Under the pieces are notes generated by a model. It was not told the DNA's origin. It worked only from the letters and a program-made list of their open reading frames with translations, and made no database searches. Below are positions 42,328-54,029 of a DNA stretch of 64,000 nucleotides, piece after piece. Position numbers and translations under genes: made by a program. Within the stretch, counting starts at the first letter, position 1. Every line of letters begins with the position of its first letter. This DNA is from Dryococelus australis (taxonomy: Eukaryota > Arthropoda > Insecta > Phasmatodea > Phasmatidae), in NCBI GenBank assembly GCA_029891345.1, contig CM057002.1, positions 17,730,295-17,794,294 of the forward strand, given 5' to 3'.

Positions 42328-43540
42328 ACAATAAGAACGGTTACGAAAGCCCAATGCCAAACACAATTGAATTTTTACTGTTTACTCTTTTAAACATTAT
42401 TGGGTAGCATCAATAACTTTACTGTTACAAAATAAAGTTAGTACTTAATATTTTAGATGGAGCAAGTTTTATCACAACTTTTACACACATGTAGGGCGAA
42501 TCACCAACAATTTGTACCGCACTTATTTCGGAAATGAAAGGTGGTATTGATGTGCTGGTTTCACTGAAGTGGATTTTAGGCAAGGGCTCATAATTGCAGC
42601 TCAAGCACAGATTTAAATAAGTATTAGAATGTGTATTTCTTGAAAAAATTTACATTTGTACAAATGGAAGAATACCTATTCACATCAAGAAAATAAAACT
42701 AGAGGAAATTAGAATCTCAATGGCGTGTTTCGCAAGGTTCTAGTGCAAGAAGTTCGCGTGCTATCGTGACATGGCAACTGTAAATACCTACTTACATTTG
42801 CCTGCTCCATTTAACTGATAGTAGACATACAAGCGGATTCGACGAAATGGTTTCAAGTAAGAGAAATTGTGTTACAATTCTTCTTGGTTTGTCGTGTTAG
42901 GAATACCATTCAAGTGTTGCCAGACCAACCACCCCATAATCCACAGTTTTTCCAAGTGAAAGCTACACAATTCCACGCACAACTCTAAAATGCAACATTG
43001 CACATAATCATGCACAATTCTATGATATAAAAATTATGCTGCGTAACCTATACTTTCTGCAGCCGACACATATTTTCTGATAATTTCATTTTGTCCCTTT
43101 AAGAATATAGTTTGAGCTTGTTGCCCCTAAGGCGCGCGATTTACGAGCGACAACTTACTCAAATAAAATGTTTTGGGAATACAATGATAGAGTTATTGTC
43201 AGTTTAATTCGTATTTAAAAGCACCATGAGTACATTCCCGGAGATATTTAGCTTTTTATAAGATTTCAGTCGGGAGTGGTGATTCCACAAAAAATTCACT
43301 GTTATTCATGGCACAGAAAAATCCGCAAATTTTCTGGAATTCTACACAGTTTGGCAAGACTGGCCACCGCGTTCTCGGCCAGGCAACTCAGTGTGTGTCA
43401 CCAGAGTGTCAACTATTATTGTGAGAAAGCCTCTAAATCACCAGCAAATCACCAGATTGTAAATCTTGTCTTGTCAAATTACATATAGAGAAAATACAGG
43501 CTTGTAAAATATTTGTTTACACGGCTTGAAATGATTTTTG
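42328..43540. other. Unassigned AT-rich stretch
   Basis: I see no repeat, motif or convincing frame here. Confidence 0.4.
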
Positions 43541-43833
43541 TAGGGATAGGAACATTTTGCGAATTCATTTCAGGACAAGATAGACGTCCAACACGTGTGA
43601 ACTGAAGTCACCTTTACAACTGTATTACAGTTCATTAGACTCGCCCTGGACGACTCTAAGCCAATAGCAGACTTGCATGGATCAAGTAGTGAGCGCCATA
43701 CTGTCAGGTGTGGAGTAACACTGGCTACTCTCTTGGGCAGCAGCCAATGAACAAACATCTGAGGTTCGAGTGTACACAGGAATGTGGAGTCTAGCCTGCA
43801 GTGCATTGAACTCGCGAAATTTTCCTATCCCTA
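43541..43833 (+). mobile_element. hAT-1 miniature element
   Basis: The ends are TAGGGATAGGAACATTTTGC and GCGAAATTTTCCTATCCCTA. Flanks GATTTTTG and GTTATTTG agree at 6 of 8. It is 293 bp and has a single, unexpanded version of the 51-bp subterminal unit. Confidence 0.8.
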
Positions 43834-43841
43834 GTTATTTG

Positions 43842-44276
43842 TTATTGCTCGTTACAGTTGCTTATGGTTACATAGTTCTTTTCCACTTCAAATTTTTCCG
43901 GAATTTGCCTTGCAAAGGGGCTAAACCGTATAGTTATTCCAGCAAGAGACAATCCTGACCACCTATAACCAGATAATTACATGCAATGAAACGTGTAATA
44001 TGTATCTGATGATATTCCCATGTTCTCTCCAACTCGTGATGTATCCTGTGTAAAATATCATTCCTGACAAACACAAAAGTGTAATAATAATGAAAAAAAA
44101 CTTCAGTTTTCCTTTAAATCGCCAGGTCTGCCACCAGATTTTTATGGAAATCACAAACTTTTCGACTTGTCGCAAATGTGAAATTTTGCCATCAGACCAT
44201 CTTCTGAATTCACCAGACATGAAGGAAAAATAACTAAATTTGCAACTCTGTGTGTCACACTCAACCATGAGGACTT
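43842..44276. other. Unassigned spacer
   Basis: AT-rich. No feature recognised. Confidence 0.35.
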
Positions 44277-44527
44277 TATAGTCTATTCGCAGTTTCTTCA
44301 CACTTGTTCTGAATCAAACCTTTGAAAAAACACCCCATGTATGACGTGTTTGGTTGATTCCTAAGTATGCAATATATCGCAAGCATTTTATATTTGTGAT
44401 AACATTAAAGTACCTTGGTTTTGGTTAAATTAAACTATTACTTATATTTTATTTATAAATTACGTTATTTCATTTATAATTGATATAAATAAAGTCAGGG
44501 CGAAAATAGGTATGTTGGTAATACCTA

Positions 44528-45089
44528 CACTCTAAACTTGAATCAGTGATAATTAAGCCAAATCAGTGATAACAGTGAAAATAGAGCGACTGATAATCAG
44601 TGCCAGATAACTAATCAACACATTGAGGTCTGCACATATTTACTGGCACTTACGACAAATTAGAAGCGAGTCGCCTATGTCCACTACTGCAAGAACACCG
44701 GTTCTGTTGGTGTCTGTGTTAGAACTCGCCATCGTCCTATTGGTCCATTCCATACCGGACACACTACCCTGTACTTTACAGCGTTTATTATTGTGTTAGA
44801 CACTAGCCGAACAAAGACTGCACATCCATGCGAGTTTTGTTATGAACAACAAAGAAATCTTCAAATTGGCTTTGCTCGAGCTACATTCGAGCATAGTCTA
44901 CAAAGAGTTAATATAGTGACTGAATTTCACTTATTTATTTGTGATTCCCACTGAATGTCAAGAATTCCACTGTTTTAAGTCACTTGTTCCCAGTTAATTT
45001 GCTTGATTCACCAGTCGACAGCAGCTTATCAACTGACTTTCATTGACTGTTATTTCACTTGTTTATATCACTGATTTGGGCTTAGAGTG
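44528..45089 (+). mobile_element. TA-1 element, copy A, itself interrupted by pB-2
   Basis: The left tip CACTCTAAACTTGAATCAGT pairs with ACTGATTTGGGCTTAGAGTG at the right, with TA on each side (44526-44527 and 45090-45091). Inner blocks such as TGATAATCAG and GAATTCCACTG... are shared in reverse with copy B. The TA target points to the Tc1/mariner group. It is non-autonomous. Confidence 0.7.
44619..44907 (+). mobile_element. pB-2 (piggyBac-like) element inside TA-1
   Basis: Flanks are TCAA (44615-44618) and TTAA (44908-44911). The left end CACATTGAGGTCTGCACAT and right end CATAGTCTACAAAGAG match the copy at 7568. At 289 bp it is shorter than that copy through internal deletion. Confidence 0.7.
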
Positions 45090-45261
45090 TAGTAAGAAAC
45101 AGTTTTTATGTAAAATATAATTACACTGAGTGCGAATGAATGTGGTGCATTTTCCCTTCAGTGTAATTATCTGAGCTTTGTATGTATGAAGCGGAGGAAT
45201 ATCCTGGAAGTAGAACTTTAGTAGCGCTTCAGAAAAGTTGGCAGTGACCGAGAATGGAGTA

Positions 45262-45839
45262 CACTCTAAGCTCGAATAGGTGATATAAATCAGTGAAATA
45301 ACATTCACTTAAAGGCAGTCGATAAGCTACTGTTGACTGGTGAATCAAGCAAATTAACTGGGAACAAATGACTTATAGCAATGGAATTCTTGACATTCAG
45401 TGGGAATCACAAATAAATCAGTGAAATCCAACCATCATAATAATTAATTATCTGACACTTATTATCAGTCGCTCAATTTTCACTTTTTCTTTTAAATAAG
45501 CTCAATTCTCACTGATTCATAGGGACCGGTGTTTTTCGCGAAAAGATTTGAAGACCAGTTGTATTCCAAAACACTTTTGTTCATATGTACTTTCGTGGTT
45601 GGGTGATTTAAAATGCCACGTGCCTGAAGTATCTGTCTGCGAATCATGGACGTTCAGTATCGTAGTACTTTATTACGATTGGCCCTGGTTCAGTCAAATA
45701 AGAACATGTCTTCTCACGTAGACACGCTGCCAATAACCAAAGGAAGGAGGGGCTGTGGACGTAGGATATTGAAGTATAGCTTGAGAGCATAAAACTTTTC
45801 GCGAAAAATACCTCTCCCTACTGATTCAAGTTTAGAGTG
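45262..45839 (-). mobile_element. TA-1 element, copy B, interrupted by hAT-4
   Basis: It starts CACTCTAAGCTCGAATAGGT and ends ATTCAAGTTTAGAGTG with TA flanks at 45260-45261 and 45840-45841. It lies in the opposite orientation to copy A. Inner blocks TGACATTCAGTGGGAATCAC and TTATCAGTCGCTC match copy A in reverse. Confidence 0.7.
45520..45820 (+). mobile_element. hAT-4 element with perfect 8-bp duplication
   Basis: The left end TAGGGACCGGTGTTTTTCGC pairs with GCGAAAAATACCTCTCCCTA. CTGATTCA occurs on both sides (45512-45519 and 45821-45828). It is 301 bp. The perfect duplication makes it one of the youngest insertions in the window. Confidence 0.85.
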
Positions 45840-45843
45840 TATA

Positions 45844-46533
45844 GATACTATTGTGGATCTTACACTGCCAACAGTTCGCCATCAGGCACTGCTTCCAGCC
45901 CCTTATTCTCACTGCGAATTTCTTCACTGCAGTGAAACACAATAACATTGATGGCGCCGAGTGTTGCTTGTTTTGTTTCGCAAGGTTCGCGTGTAAGGCG
46001 AACTCTTGCATGTAAATGACGAAAGAGAGTAAAAGGTCAGAAAAAGGGGGAGGGGGTTCTGAACTTCGCGTTTCCAACGTGTGATAACGCGTCGGGACCA
46101 GAAGCATCACCTACATTACAACCCATTAAGGCTCCTCCATACTCTTCCTTCTCGCTCGTGCCCATTAAGGCCCCGCTACACACTTCCTTCTCTTTCGCCC
46201 ACATGGGAGAGGAGACCTTCATCTCCACCCCTGTTCTCTCCTTCTCTCTCTCTCTCTTCTTGTCTTCCTTCTCCATCTCACTTCCTCGCCGCACTCCAGC
46301 CCTCCCGGTCATTAGGTCGCCCCAGCAAACAGACGACCCGAGACAAATGGCTAATTTCACACCTAATTAAAACGGCAGAACGAATTTCCAGGCTCAAGGA
46401 CTCTCGGGAAAACGTAATCCGCGCGCGAAATAATGTGGAACTTAAGAGCCGAGAGTGGTTCCAGTGCCGAGATGGATATTTTGATTAAACATTTATGAGG
46501 CGAAAATACAAACAGTTACGTTTAATCTGTTTT

Positions 46534-46587
<54 letters not shown>

Positions 46588-46742
46588 CTCTCTTTTTTTG
46601 TCTTTTTGAGACGAAAGAAAAATTGTTCTGCACAGAAAATCTGTTTCACTTTCAGAAAAATGCTGTGAACACGAATCTTAACGTAATAGACACACTCAGT
46701 TTCACTCCTAATATGTGTCATAAATTTGGATCGACTCTCTAT
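45844..46742. other. Unassigned stretch with CT-rich and poly(T) tracts
   Basis: A (CT)n-rich patch at 46228-46262 and a 51-base T run at 46537-46587 dominate. Frames up to 135 aa across them are low complexity. No gene recognised. Confidence 0.4.
46537..46587 (-). repeat. Poly(T) tract, 51 bases
   Basis: Uninterrupted T run, equivalent to poly(A) on the minus strand. It could be the tail of a minus-strand retroposon, but none is recognisable upstream of it. Confidence 0.9.
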
Positions 46743-46882
46743 TGTGGCCACGATGGCTGAGATGTTAGGCTGTTCGCCTCCCACCAAGGCGAATGGGGTT
46801 CAATCCCCGGCCGGGTCACTCCCAGATTTTCGCAAGTGGGAATCGTGCCAGACGATGTCCCTGGTCGGAGGGTTTTCTCAAT
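46743..46882 (+). mobile_element. tRNA-derived SINE, 3' truncated
   Basis: The A-box TGGCTGAGATG (46754-46764) and B-box GGTTCAATCCC (46797-46807) both fit the consensus. The body (GACGATGTCCCTGGTCGG, GAGGGTTTTCTC) follows and then stops. It abuts the env-like frame of the gypsy-type element, which it probably truncates. Confidence 0.8.
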
Positions 46883-47211
46883 TAGATTGAGCGGTAGATG
46901 GTTATTTTTGCAATACTAATATGCATTAACATTTCTTGTTCTCTTAGCAGTGAATTAAATAATTCCAGAATCATGTATATCGAAAGTTGTTGTGTTGGTG
47001 CTGATATCTCCGTAAGGGATCGCATTCTCGTGTCCGAGGGAAGAGAAACCATAATGCTGTTTATTGTCTCCGCTAACATGTTCAATATATTGTCTATTTT
47101 CGTAGTCACATTTTTTTTAATTGTCAGTTATTGATTGTGTGACATTGTAGTTCCACATCAAGGAAACTTGAAATTTTTGAAGTGTGGAAAATAATACCTC
47201 GTCATTATTTA

Positions 47212-47601
47212 TTAATTGAGTGAAATGTTTATGCGATAGGGTGTTACAACACCCCCATAAATTGCAGCCCTCTCTTCGAACACAGTTGGCAAGTTAACTT
47301 CGCTAAAGAACTCCGACAGCAGATTGTTTTGTAATTCCTTCACTGTCTTTGTGATTAGTATTGTATTTCCACAGAGGTGTTTTATTTCCAATTTACAGAT
47401 GTGTGTTTTCCATACCTGAACACTGTGGGTTAGTTGCGGCGGCTGTTGTGGTATTTTATATAGTAATGGTATGCTTTCCTCGTAAATAATATCTGATGTG
47501 ATTTCGACCCAATGCACACCAGTGTGGATCCAGAATGGGGGTTTAAGTGGTAGGATTAATTGTGACCATAGGACGATTAGAAGCGTTCTCAAAGTCTTCA
47601 T
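47212..47601 (-). pseudogene. env: Env-like N-terminal fragment
   Basis: A 129-codon frame begins with a hydrophobic signal-like segment (residues 5-20) and continues with a moderately polar ectodomain-like stretch containing single cysteines. Its position directly after pol is where insect gypsy-group elements carry env. A second frame at 46882-47109 on the same strand, with a heptad-like LN-ML-TIN pattern, may be its continuation beyond a shift. The SINE at 46743-46882 ends it. Identification rests mainly on position and signal peptide. Clearly broken. Confidence 0.45.
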
Positions 47602-47769
47602 CCTGTCCTAGGACCTGGAAAAATAATGTACAAGTAACTGACTTCTCAATTTGTGTTAGCATAAACATACATTTAGTTATCTACATGGGTGTCTTTCTTA
47701 AAAATTCTGGCTTCAAATGCGTGTGTTGACAACATCCTTGATAGCCTTCCTTCTATATTTCATCTCGTC

Positions 47770-48482
47770 CTAATACTTTGCGGATACGGAAGGATCCTGC
47801 CAACTTATAAGTGACAGCTTTGGGGCAGGGCTTTTTCTTTATCCACACCCAGTGATTCTCTTGATAAGAAGCGGTCTCAAGTTTTTTTATTAAATTGCTT
47901 TTGTTGCAATCTTTGCACCCGGTTTATATTTAATTTGGCAGCTTTTCTAGCTTGCTTTAGAGTTTGTAGCCAGGTGGGGTGCGTAGGTGAGGTTTGTTTA
48001 ACACTACTTGAGCTAGAAGCGTTGCGTGTACACAATGTACCAAATAAAATGGAGAATATTTTGAGGAAGTATAGGTAATTAATTGGCTATATTCTTTCCA
48101 TTTGTTAATGATATGTTTTAAGATAGCAGCACATATTTCATCTGCCTTTTGTAGGTCATGAAAGAATACTACTGCCATACTCTTGCAATGGCTATCTGTG
48201 GACTGAGTAGCTTTAATAGTCGGGTGATTATTTTTATTTATTTCTATAGTATGACAAGGATATGTGTTTGTATGTGGTAAGAGAGAAAGTGCATCCGCTA
48301 TGGTATTTGCTTTCCCCTTAAAAATTCGGTTTTCGAATTAAAAATCTGTAAATGATGTGGCAAACTTTTGAATGCGCATATTATGTTCCGCCATTGAGTT
48401 GAAATACCTGAGTGAAGTGTGGTCCGTTTCCACTATAAACTTTCGGCCAAACAAATATTGTTGGAAGTGGACACAAACATAT
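47770..48482 (-). pseudogene. pol: Remainder of RNase H and C-terminal end of integrase
   Basis: Just downstream of the intact RNase H stretch, shifted frames give FIVETDHTSLRYFNSMAEH, typical of the RNase H end. About 48178-48050 then gives KWKEYSQLITYTSSKYSPFY, matching the end of the integrase core in gypsy elements (TSS-KYSPFYL). A later frame, WVWIKKKPCPK and YKLAGSFRIRKVLG, fits the GPY/F-like C-terminal module. The zinc-binding N-terminus and most of the catalytic core are missing, indicating an internal deletion. Confidence 0.6.
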
Positions 48483-49330
48483 TTAATGGCTCCTAATGCC
48501 CTTTCTGTGGAGCGCCACTTTTATTTTATTTTGGCTAAATGTTTTTGATGCATAGGCAATAACATGATGTAAACCCTCTTCATTCTGTTGTAATAGTGCT
48601 CCTCCTATTGCTGACTTTGATGCATCACAAACTATGGTGGTTTTTCTATTATCTTTAAATGGTGCTAGAATGGGTGCTTTAGTGATGGCTTGTTTAAGTT
48701 GCAAAAATGCAGATTGTTGCAAAATATCCCAGAAAAATTTTGAGTTCTTTTTTGTTAAGTCAGTGAGAGGTTGAACTATTTGTGAATAATTTTTAATAAA
48801 TTTTCTTAAGTAAGAGGTAGGGCCGAGGAAAGTGCGTAAGTGTTTCATATCAACCAGGGGTGACATTTCTAAAAAAAACGTATTTTTTCTGGGTTAGGTT
48901 ACAATTCCTGGGGTGTAAGTTTATGTCCTAGAATGGCTAATTCTTGCTGTGCATGGTACTTCTGTGGGTTTAATTTAACCTAAATTTCCCTTATTCTGTC
49001 AAAAACTGTTTACAAATTTTTTGTGTGTTCCTCATATGTATTTCCTAGAAAAAAAACATGTTGTTGGCATAACAGACGACCAAATGCCATCTGAGGTCCA
49101 GATTTAAGATATTAACAAATTCTTGGGGAAACGTGGGTCTTCTTGAACGACCCATCACCATCCTGCGATGTTAATAGAGTCCTAACTGATCTATTATAAA
49201 TGCTAATTTATGCCTCTCTGTCTGTTTAACTAGAACTGAATACAATCCACTAAACATGTCAAGGCTCGTGACATATTTTGTGTTTTGTATGATCTGTAAA
49301 ATATCATCTGTGTGTGGCAGAGTGAAGTTC
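48483..49330 (-). pseudogene. pol: Gypsy-type reverse transcriptase and RNase H, degenerate
   Basis: The RT A-motif region reads VTSLDMFSGLYSVLVKQ (about 49225-49280). The site expected to be Y-x-D-D reads YANN (about 49062-49075), so the catalytic aspartates are lost. After several stops, an intact stretch from 48866 carries the thumb and RNase H start: HLRTFLGPTSYLRKFIKNYS, then KKNSKFFWDILQQSAFLQLK and TIVCDASKSAIGGALLQ. The DAS motif is the first RNase H catalytic aspartate. Known gypsy elements show this order. Confidence 0.75.
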
Positions 49331-49611
49331 TAGTGAAAGTGTTGGGTAGGTTGTATTCGTGTGCCTGAGTTGAAGTTTGTGGTAGCTGTACTCTGTTGCA
49401 TTGTAATTCCTGTAAATATTGTCTGGTAACAGGTCTGTTGAGGGTGTGTACATATTGTGGAATCCTTCTGTGCCATGAATGTGTGTATGGAAGTGCTGTG
49501 ATGTGAAGTAACGTTTAATGAGTGTTGTGAGGTATTTATTTGCCCAGGGTTTGCTGTCAAAAGGTCGAACAAGCTCCTCAGTTTGCCAGTATATTTACTA
49601 TGCTGTGCCAT

Positions 49612-50560
49612 GGAAAAGGCACATGCTGATAAAGCAGGAATAAGCGAAGGTATTTAGTAAAACTATCTAATACTAAGGTCGCTGTTACCAACTACGCACT
49701 ACTGTTCCCCAAATTCTCACACCAAGGGTTCTAGAGCAATTCCCAGATTAGGCGGAAGTAGAAAGCAACTCACCTTAGCTACTTTGGGAAAGGGAAGGAT
49801 TGGCACCTCCACCACTTGTTGTAGATGCCACTTAAGGCAACGCCCCAACTTAAAGGAAGACAGGAGGGAAAGGGTGATTAAAAGAATAATAAGGGCTGCA
49901 AATACTTTTTAATAGCTAATTAAAACTATTACAAGTCCTCGGGAACAAGTTAGGGAAGGACTGCTCTCTTTCCCCTGAACAACTCACCCCTGAAGAGCCG
50001 GAGATCAGAGCCCTGCCATCTTGTATCCGCCTCGCATCGCTGATGCCCTAGGAATACCCTCTCTCCTGGTTCGGACCCCCAGACCACTCTTCTCGCCCCC
50101 CTCCTGAATGTATGTTTCAACTCATCCCTATTCGCCGATAGCTTGGAGTGGGCGGAGTTATGGTCATCAGCCGATGGCCATCCTTCGGTGTCAGCCAGGC
50201 CTAATTAATACGACCCAACTTGCAGGTTTTTGCCGATAGATTATGATTTCGCAGTGCAGACTCAATCTCCTTAGTAGGCTACTGCTGACTGCCTTTCTCC
50301 TGAGCTCACTGCATAGCTGGTGTTGCAATCGTAACATAGCTGCTTCAGTTCGGGATTGTAATGTCTGGTTAATATCGTTCTCATTCGCCATCGTAAAACA
50401 CGCCGCAGCTCAATTTTTATAGCGAGCAAACGAGCTACTCACATTAAGCACGCTACAGGATGTCTTTATGGGCGACGGACATAAAATGGCTTCCATAGAA
50501 ACAGCGAGGTGTCGCTAATCCACGAACTTTTAGGAACTGTCCTCGCACATAGTAGGATAC
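49612..50560 (-). other. Candidate 5' LTR and leader of the gypsy-type element
   Basis: On the minus strand a TATA box (CGCTATAAAAATTGAG at about 50415-50430) is followed by a long stop-containing, pyrimidine-rich leader and a TGGTGGAGGTGCC phrase (about 49808-49820) that could be a primer-binding site. No second LTR was recognised, so limits are guesses. A 66-aa frame starting near the TATA box (50391) is unsupported. Confidence 0.3.
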
Positions 50561-52154
50561 AGCCATAAAAGGACATGATTTCGATATATCGAATACTCAT
50601 TTTCAAAATCGTGGACAAATAATTATTTTAGGCTACAATGCCATATCTACCTAAATGTGTACAAATGTTTACCAAACATTCTTAGCCACATAGTTCTTAT
50701 TACAACTATTTAAAGTACTAATCCATTTATTGTCTTGTTAGCCACTTTGCGAGATAATGCCACCTGAATCAGGAAAGTTTTTATATATGAATCTCCGAAG
50801 CTGCTGAAATTATAGCCGCGAAATATGGCAAACTAATAGTGATTTGTTAGGCCATTTTCAAGGTATACGAATTTCTGCATACTATGATTATACTTTCAAA
50901 ATGGCGGTCATATAAACCTTTATATAACATTTTAGTATGCCATATGTGCCGAGAACTTACACTCAACTTATTATTTCAATCAAACTTTGTATGCTGGCGT
51001 TAGCTTGGTGAATATAAAGATAAATTTTTCGTTAATTTTATCCTCCACCTTCTACGATAGTGTGACTCCTAATATTGAGCTTTTAAATTCCATATTATAA
51101 AAAATACCGGAAATAAACCCACAAATAAAATTTTCAATAGTATTATTAAATACAGCATGAATTAGGCAAGTAATTTAAAGTATTGAAAATGAATTATTTT
51201 CTAAAAGTTTGTATCATTACAATTGTCTTGAGTATGTTGTCTATGAAACAATGAGATGGAACTAAACCAAATTTGGCATGCTGGCTGTTAAATAATATGT
51301 TAAATACAAAAATGGATATTTTTGATTATATTTCACATTGTATTTAAATTAAAACATAATGTTTCAGGTACTTCTCAATTGATTCCCGCCCTCTCGACAT
51401 GCAGACTGTACTGTGGAAGACATACAACATATTTATGAAATATTCTCTCGTAGTTTCAAAGGGGTGGTGGTAGTCTTGGAGTGTTGTGTGCCATACCGAG
51501 ATGGTTAAAATCGGTCTTGGTATGGGACCGTACGTACTACCTGCACATGTTCACGACATAATAGCACTAATCGTCCGCCATATTTAAAGATAATGCTACC
51601 AAAACATTCTTATCATACGCTTACATTAGGTCTGGGGGAAAAAATAACTTGACTGACGATGATTAATTAGTGTGAAAATTCCCTCTGCTCACACTTCTTA
51701 AACATAAAACATTTTATTGAAACCTTTGAGCAACTCATCAAAATTACTCGTGTTGATACGTAGAGGAAAGTAGGCTAATTAGTTGCATTGGTATCTTATT
51801 TTCTAAGATGATTTAATGTAGTAATTGGTGCAATACAGAAACCAAACAAAACATGTTAAATCATAATATTTATAACTGCACAGAAACAACATTTACAATA
51901 AAATTAACTGTCTGAATGTTAGTCGTTAAATAGTTACACATTAAAAAATTATCTTTTAATTTTTATAACATCTATGAAAGATATTGTAAACTTCTGTCGC
52001 TTATGTGCTAAAATAGTAATAGAATCTTGAAGTAACTTAAGTATAGCAGTCTTTACCTGTTTAACAAAATTAAATTTTAAAGTTGTCTTTAGACTGTTGT
52101 GGTAAAGCAGCTGCCTGGAAGGATCTAGTCATATGAGATGCGCATCTGACATAT
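50561..52154. other. AT-rich stretch, nothing recognised
   Basis: No frames above 60 aa and no shared repeat. A hairpin of GCCATACCGAGATGG and CGGTCTTGGTATGG lies at about 51491-51527. Confidence 0.45.
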
Positions 52155-52162
52155 GTCATTGT

Positions 52163-52435
52163 TAGAGATCTTACAAATTCGCAGATTAATTTTGGGACAA
52201 GTTAGAATTGGAAAACTCTTACGTTTGTGTTACATTTGCCATTGGTCCACGCATCATTTGACACCTCCTGAAGAACCATGGGCCAATGAGAAACATACAA
52301 CAAAATGCACGCCCAATCATCGCCCTCCACTGAGGTAGCCCGCAACCAATAGGGAACTGAGATCTACACGATTGCACATAAGACCGTGGAGTCTAATCTG
52401 GAGGTCTTTGAACTCGCGAATTTTTCAGGTCCCTA
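52163..52435 (+). mobile_element. hAT-1-related element with perfect 8-bp duplication
   Basis: GTCATTGT flanks both ends (52155-52162 and 52436-52443). The left end TAGAGATCTTACAAATTCGC and right end CGCGAATTTTTCAGGTCCCTA-like tip are diverged from hAT-1, but the inner blocks (GGGACAAGTTAGAATTGG, GGAGTCTAATCTGGAGGTC) match. 273 bp. Confidence 0.75.
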
Positions 52436-52443
52436 GTCATTGT

Positions 52444-52830
52444 CGCCTTTACTACCCAGCTGTATTCTCGCCTTACCATTCACCCAGAGTGAGATATTTG
52501 ATTATCGTGATAGCCATGGTAGTCTCAGTTATGAGCGAAAGAAACCTAATCGGCGATGATTTTAGCCCCACCAATAGCAAAACTCCTAAATTTCGAGTAT
52601 CTAGGCCAATTTCGCCTCGACAAACTGGATTCGATTCTCGGCAGAGTCAAAACCAGATATTCGTATTTGGGAAACATTGTGTGGCCTCTCTCAATGAAAC
52701 ACACACAGTAGAGAAAGAGATAACTTAAAATGAACGTAAGTATGGTCACAAAAATTCTGAGACCCTTCCCCGCAACACAGGAAATACAAAGTCAGAGCCT
52801 ATGCTTTTCTGCATCCTAAAGTCTTAACAT
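52444..52830. other. Unassigned spacer, possible degenerate SINE head
   Basis: At about 52604-52650 TTTCGCCTCGACAAACTGG and GATTCGATTCTCGGC resemble the SINE head and B-box, but the rest does not align convincingly. Confidence 0.3.
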
Positions 52831-53074
52831 ATATAAGCCATTCACAGTACAATGAGCAGTTTTTAAGGCCTTACCAACAGGCATTAACCACTAATAAATG
52901 TATTTTATTGCAGTCTCAGGCGTTTAACTTATGAGAGTAATGAAATGTATAAACTGCGTTTATTTGTCACATGACAGAGTTTCTATTAAAAAAGTGGTGG
53001 AAAGGTATAAATCGGCTTAGGGGAATTTATCAGGGTCTTAGAAAGTGCTGACATTACCATGAATAGCTTACATA
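52831..53074 (+). mobile_element. M1 miniature element
   Basis: The left tip ATATAAGCCATTCACAGTAC and the right tip ATTACCATGAATAGCTTACA are diverged inverted copies. The interior GGCATTAACCACTAATAAAT matches the copy at 25293. Confidence 0.7.
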
Positions 53075-53110
53075 TCCTCAATTGTCTACTCAAACATAAA
53101 TAACACGATG

Positions 53111-53865
53111 CTGGCCAGCGCATCAAGAATAAATATCACGCTACAGGCCAGCGCATCAAGCATAAATAACACACTACTGGCCAGCGCATCAAGCATAAAT
53201 AACATGCTGCTGGCCAGCGTATCAAGCATAAATAGCACTCTGCTGGCCAGCACATCAAGCATAAATAACACGCTACTGGCCGGTGTATCAAGAATAAATA
53301 ACATGCTGCTGGCCAGTGCATCAAGAATAAATGACAGGCTCCTGGCCAGTGCATCAAGCATAAATAGCTCACTACTGGCCAGCGCATCAAGCATAAGTAA
53401 CACGCTACTGGCCGGTGTATCAAGAATAAATATCATGTTGCTGGCCAGTGCATCAAGCATAAATAACATGCTGCTGGCCAGCACATCTAGCATAAATAAC
53501 ACGCTACTGGCCAGTGCATCAAGAATAAATAACGTGCTGCTGGCCAGCACATCTAGCATAAATAACACGCTACTGGCCAGTGCATCAAGAATAAATAACG
53601 TGCTGCTGGCCAGCACATCTGGCATAAATAACATGCTGCTGGCCAGCACATCTAGCATTAATAACACGCTGCTGGCCAGCACATCTAGCATAAATAACGT
53701 GCTACTGGCCAGCACATCTAGCATTAATAACACGCTGCTGGCCAGCACATCTAGCATAAATAACGTGCTGCTGGCCAGCACATCTAGTATAAATAACACG
53801 CTGCTGGCCAGCGCATGGAGAATAAATAACATGCTGCTGGCCAGCGCATCAAGCATGAAAAATAA
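53111..53865. repeat. 33-bp minisatellite, about 23 copies
   Basis: The phrase CTGGCCAGC recurs every 33 bases from 53111 to 53837. Two main unit types differ at the middle (GCATCAAGCATAAATAA versus ACATCTAGCATAAATAA). Because 33 is a multiple of three and the unit lacks stops in several frames, frames of 371 aa (minus), 319 aa (plus) and 95 aa (minus) span it. The unit contains the TGGCCA palindrome. Confidence 0.95.
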
Positions 53866-53905
53866 AATAAAATTCATAGTGGTGGTGACCACAAATGTGC
53901 TCAAG

Positions 53906-54029
53906 TACACACACACACACACGCACACACACTCCCAACTCGCCTTCCTTCTAGTCACGATGTGCGCGCTCTCAACTGCAACCATTGCCTTCGTCTTGTC
54001 AGGGCCGTCTTGCCGCAGTGCAGCGAACA

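Larger units (their letters stand above)
44277..45843 (-). mobile_element. F3 element hosting a nest of four other elements
   Basis: It starts TATAGTCTATTCGCAGTTTC and its far tip reads AGTGACCGAGAATGGAG at 45243-45259, with the last TATA displaced to about 45840-45843. Removing TA-1 copies at 44528-45089 and 45262-45839 restores the F3 phrases CC-TA-GTAAGAAA and GAATGGAG-TA-TAG seen in uninterrupted copies. This shows both insertions went into TA sites of one F3 element. Confidence 0.75.
46882..49611 (-). mobile_element. Ty3/gypsy-type endogenous retroelement with env-like frame, decayed
   Basis: Read on the minus strand the order is a short 5' coding piece, reverse transcriptase, RNase H, a reduced integrase tail, then an env-like frame. 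An env after pol in insects points to the errantivirus-like group of gypsy elements. Stops and shifts break every gene and most of integrase is missing, so the copy is inactive. A candidate leader/LTR lies upstream at about 49612-50560. The downstream LTR was not identified. Confidence 0.75.

Noticed and set aside
46485-46787. Lysine-rich 100-aa minus frame
   Set aside because: Driven by the 51-base T tract.
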